Positions 6,587 to 8,862 of a stretch of DNA of 8,862 nt are shown piece by piece; the first letter of the stretch is position 1, and the number at the start of each line of letters is the position of its first letter. Below the pieces are notes generated by a model. The model was not told the origin of the DNA. It was given only the letters and a program-made list of their open reading frames with translations, and did no database searches. Source of the DNA: Azonexus sp. (GTDB lineage Bacteria; Pseudomonadota; Gammaproteobacteria; Burkholderiales; Rhodocyclaceae); the NCBI GenBank assembly GCA_023150195.1, contig JAKLLI010000060.1:1-8862 (forward strand), read 5' to 3'. A program made the position numbers and the translations under genes.

Positions 6587-8346
6587 CCATGCGCACACTT
6601 TTCCTGCTTTTTGCTTTCCTCTCCACGCTGGTTCACGCTCAGGAATTCCTTGACCCGGCGGTGGCCTTCAAGCCTAGCGCTCGTGCCCTGGACGGCAGCA
6701 CCGTGGAAATCCGTTACGAGATCGCCAAGGGCTACTACCTGTACAAGGACAAGTTCCGCGTCGCCGCCATCGCCCCCGAGCTGCCCTTGGGCACGCTGAT
6801 CCTGCCCAAGGGCAAGGAGAAGGAGGACGACAATTTTGGCAAGGTCGAGGTCTTTTACAACACCGTCGCCATTCGCGTCCCGGTCGAGCGGAATGCGTCC
6901 GGTGAACTTGCCCTGACGCTGGAAACCACCTCCCAGGGCTGTGCCGATGCCGGCGTATGCTATCCGCCGCAGCGGCAGACCGTGGACGTCACCTTGCCCG
7001 ACCCCGCCGGCGGCCCGGCAGGGTCTGCCGCGCCGGCAAGCGCCAGCGCGGGCGACGAAAGCGGGTTGATTGCGGATACGCTCAAACACGCCGGTTTCTG
7101 GACGATTCTGGCCTTTTTCTTTGTCGCTGGCCTCGGCTTGTCGCTCACCCCCTGCGTCTTTCCAATGATTCCCATCCTCTCCGGCATCATCGCCGGACAG
7201 GGACACAAGGCCACCCGCGGTCGGGCGCTGGCGCTCTCCCTCGCCTACGTGCTGGGGATGGCGCTGACCTATGCCGCTGCCGGCATCGCGGCCGGGCTGA
7301 CCGGCACACTGCTTTCCGCGGCCCTGCAAAATCCCTGGGTGCTGGGTGCATTTGCCGGCATTTTCGTCATCCTCTCATTGTCGATGTTCGGCTTTTACGA
7401 GCTGCAAATGCCCAGCGCCCTGCAAAGCAAGCTCTCCGAAGGCTCGGGACACCTGCAAGGCGGGCGCGGCATTGCCGTTTTCGTGATGGGTGCGCTCTCG
7501 GCCCTGATCGTCGGCCCGTGTGTCGCGGCGCCCCTCGCTGGCGCCTTGCTCTATATCGGCCAAACCGGCGACGCCGTGCTCGGCGGCATTGCGCTGTTCG
7601 TGATGGCGATTGGCATGGGCATGCCGCTCCTCGCCGTGGGTCTGGCCGGCGGGGCGCTGCTGCCCAGAACCGGCCCGTGGATGGAAGGTGTCAAGAAGGG
7701 CTTTGGCGTCCTTCTGCTCGCCACCGCCCTGTGGCTGATCTCCCCGGTCATCCCGGCGCTGCTGGTGATGATCGGCTGGGCTGCGCTGCTCATTTTGCCC
7801 GCCGTCTACCTGCACGCCCTCGACCCACTGCCGCCGCATGCGCGCGGCTGGCAACGTTTCTGGAAAGGCATCGGCATTCTCATGCTGCTCACCGGTGCCG
7901 CGCTGTTGATCGGCGCCCTGGCCGGCAACCGCGACCCGCTGCAACCGCTGGCCGGTTTGCGCGGTACAGCCGTTGCCGCCGAATCCCGCCATCTGGCCTT
8001 CGAACCGCTACGCAGCACCACGGAACTGGATGCCCGGCTGGCTGCGGTCAACGGGCCAGTGATGCTGGATTTCTACGCGGATTGGTGCACTTCGTGCAAG
8101 GAAATGGAGAAATTCACCTTCTCGGATGCCCGCGTGCAGGCCAAACTGGCGGGATTTACGCTGCTTCAGGCCGACGTCACCGGCAACACGGCGGACGACA
8201 AGGCGCTGCTCCAGCGCTTTGGCCTGTTCGGCCCACCGGGCATCATTTTCTTTGACGCCAAAGGTCGGGAAATCCAGGGCGTGCGCGTTGTCGGATTTCA
8301 GGATGCCGAGCAGTTTCTGGCCTCGCTGGCCCGGGTTAAGGGCTGA
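6583..8346 (+). CDS. dsbD: Thiol:disulfide interchange protein DsbD
   Basis: A 587-residue inner-membrane reductant conduit that takes electrons from cytoplasmic thioredoxin and delivers them to periplasmic thiol proteins (DsbC/G, cytochrome c maturation factors). All three modules are present. A signal peptide (1-19, cleavage likely after LVHA) leads to the periplasmic alpha domain with Cys120/Cys126 in GCADAGVCYPP. The membrane beta domain has about eight helices (172-447) with Cys191 in TPCVFPMIP and Cys313 in GPCVAAP. The C-terminal thioredoxin-like gamma domain carries WCTSC (Cys502/Cys505) and the cis-Pro region FGPPGIIFF. All six redox cysteines are intact, and the length is close to E. 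coli DsbD (565). The start at 6583 overlaps the cutA stop (ATGA); the ATG at 6589 is an alternative. There is no obvious terminator after the stop, where foreign-looking sequence begins within a few bases. Confidence 0.96.
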   Translation: MTMRTLFLLFAFLSTLVHAQEFLDPAVAFKPSARALDGSTVEIRYEIAKGYYLYKDKFRVAAIAPELPLGTLILPKGKEKEDDNFGKVEVFYNTVAIRVPVERNASGELALTLETTSQGCADAGVCYPPQRQTVDVTLPDPAGGPAGSAAPASASAGDESGLIADTLKHAGFWTILAFFFVAGLGLSLTPCVFPMIPILSGIIAGQGHKATRGRALALSLAYVLGMALTYAAAGIAAGLTGTLLSAALQNPWVLGAFAGIFVILSLSMFGFYELQMPSALQSKLSEGSGHLQGGRGIAVFVMGALSALIVGPCVAAPLAGALLYIGQTGDAVLGGIALFVMAIGMGMPLLAVGLAGGALLPRTGPWMEGVKKGFGVLLLATALWLISPVIPALLVMIGWAALLILPAVYLHALDPLPPHARGWQRFWKGIGILMLLTGAALLIGALAGNRDPLQPLAGLRGTAVAAESRHLAFEPLRSTTELDARLAAVNGPVMLDFYADWCTSCKEMEKFTFSDARVQAKLAGFTLLQADVTGNTADDKALLQRFGLFGPPGIIFFDAKGREIQGVRVVGFQDAEQFLASLARVKG

Positions 8347-8349
8347 CTA

Positions 8350-8727
8350 GCCATGAGGTCGTGGCCGTCTGCACTGTGATCAAAACCCAGGGCGTGACCA
8401 TATTCTTGGAGCAATACGGTAAGAGGTCCATCTTGCCTTCGGCCTCGGAACCCGGCTTGGCGATCCATTCCAGCGGGTTGCTGGTGGGGAGGTATTCGTC
8501 GTTGAGGTAGGGGGTGTAGTCGATGTACCAGCCGTGGCCGGCGGCGTTGGCGTCGAGGGTGATTTGGGCGGAGGGGCCGACGCCGAGGGTTTGGCCTACT
8601 TCGCTGCCGGAGAGGTCGGCGAAGGTGAGGTTTTGAGTGGCGGCGGTGAGCAGGGCATTCATTCCCTCAAAACGTCCGCCCGCTACTGGGCCGCCATCTT
8701 CCGAAGTGCCGGAAATTTTCCAATTAA
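8350..8727 (-). pseudogene. Decayed matrixin-like metalloprotease module of a large RTX/VCBS-type protein
   Basis: Read on the minus strand from about 8662, the frame gives NLTFADLSGSEVGQTLG, ITLDANAAGHGWYIDYTP and EWIAKPGSEAEGKMDLL. I recognise this as the start of a predicted metalloprotease module found in giant calcium-binding repeat proteins of Betaproteobacteria. After KMDLL (near 8417-8422) the frame breaks. Adding one base restores TVLLQEYGHALGFDH followed by SADGHDLMAS. The zinc motif HExxHxxGxxH is thus present as QEYGHALGFDH (8376-8408), with the first ligand His replaced by Gln. Similarity ends near 8350, a few bases from the dsbD stop. Bases 8663-8727 are open in this frame but unrecognised. 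The fragment has no start or end of its own and is cut by an IS at 8728. The open frame that runs 8821 to 8336 is a chance fusion across these parts. Confidence 0.7.
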
Positions 8728-8746
8728 CAGGCTGCTCAAAAACCCC
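8728..8746 (+). repeat. Putative IS left terminal inverted repeat
   Basis: CAGGCTGCTCAAAAACCCC resembles the CAGGCTGTTGAAAAA-type ends I know from several DDE insertion sequences. The partner repeat is not in the window, so the call rests on resemblance and on position before the transposase start. Confidence 0.45.
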
Positions 8747-8801
8747 AGCCAGCCGATGCCAATGAGATAATGGCGACCTGGTCAGGACGAGATTGAAGAA
8801 G

Positions 8802-8862
8802 ATGAGAACGGCGGATACCACACAGCACGCGATGTTCAGCTATCGGAGTTTGGAGGAGCGGA
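8802..8862 (+). CDS. IS transposase, N-terminal 20 residues
   Basis: From the ATG at 8802 the frame reads MRTADTTQHAMFSYRSLEER and runs off the window. This resembles the MRGxD...LFSY...LE.R N-terminus of DDE transposases of the IS4/IS5-like groups, which usually continues into a PxxHPLR motif just past the window end. A weak purine-rich stretch (GAAGAAG, 8795-8801) precedes the start. It is too short to name the IS family. It is read in the same direction as the left end at 8728. Confidence 0.6.
   Translation, partial: MRTADTTQHAMFSYRSLEER

Larger units (their letters stand above)
8728..8862 (+). mobile_element. Left end of an insertion sequence (truncated by the window)
   Basis: An IR-like end (8728-8746) precedes by 56 bases a short transposase-like N-terminus on the same strand, with a possible -10 box GATAAT at 8766-8771 between them. 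The insertion lies in the decayed protease fragment. The right end and any target-site duplication are outside the window, so the exact boundary (8726-8728) and the family are uncertain. Confidence 0.6.

Noticed and set aside
8341..8352. GGCTGACTAGCC hairpin as dsbD terminator
   Set aside because: It has only a four-base stem and no following T-run.
8336..8821. 161-residue minus-strand open frame as a real gene
   Set aside because: It runs from antisense of the IS through the protease fragment, past the frameshift and into antisense of the dsbD end, so it is a chance fusion.

Overview
The window looks like chromosome of a GC-rich betaproteobacterium, probably of the Rhodocyclales (Dechloromonas/Azonexus/Azoarcus-like). 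This is inferred from GC-rich codon use, the protein families present, and -10 boxes lying very close to start codons. No rRNA or other marker gene is present, so the placement is tentative.

Layout. Bases 1-563 hold the C-terminal third of a sodium:solute symporter. A VanZ-family membrane protein (633-1691) follows, with its own promoter. The 55-base gap after it contains a near-consensus chromosomal parS centromere site (1696-1711), just upstream of the promoter of a tight three-gene run on the + strand: a thioredoxin-like [2Fe-2S] ferredoxin (1747-2055), a small alpha/beta hydrolase (2060-2698) and a NodI-type ABC ATPase (2686-3630). The permease expected beside that ATPase (NodJ-type, 5486-6259) is not adjacent. 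A hybrid sensor kinase gene on the opposite strand (3627-5387) lies between them. Its stop codon overlaps the ATPase stop and its start faces the permease promoter. Next come cutA (6269-6586) and dsbD (6583-8346), a pairing also known in enterobacteria.

Right end. A few bases after the dsbD stop the sequence becomes accessory. A decayed fragment of a matrixin-like zinc protease module, of the kind found in large RTX/VCBS-type secreted proteins, lies on the minus strand. It has a one-base frameshift and a lost zinc-ligand histidine. It is followed by the left end of an insertion sequence (IR-like end at 8728, transposase start at 8802) that runs off the window.

How the genes work together. 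The NodI/NodJ pair should form one ABC-2 exporter. CutA and DsbD share copper/thiol-related context; DsbD moves reducing power from the cytoplasm to the periplasm for cytochrome c maturation and disulfide isomerisation. Nothing here is clearly a new defence or biosynthetic system. The most notable points are the parS site, the kinase inserted between the two exporter genes, two promoters that predict leaderless mRNAs, and the degraded protease/IS junction directly behind dsbD.
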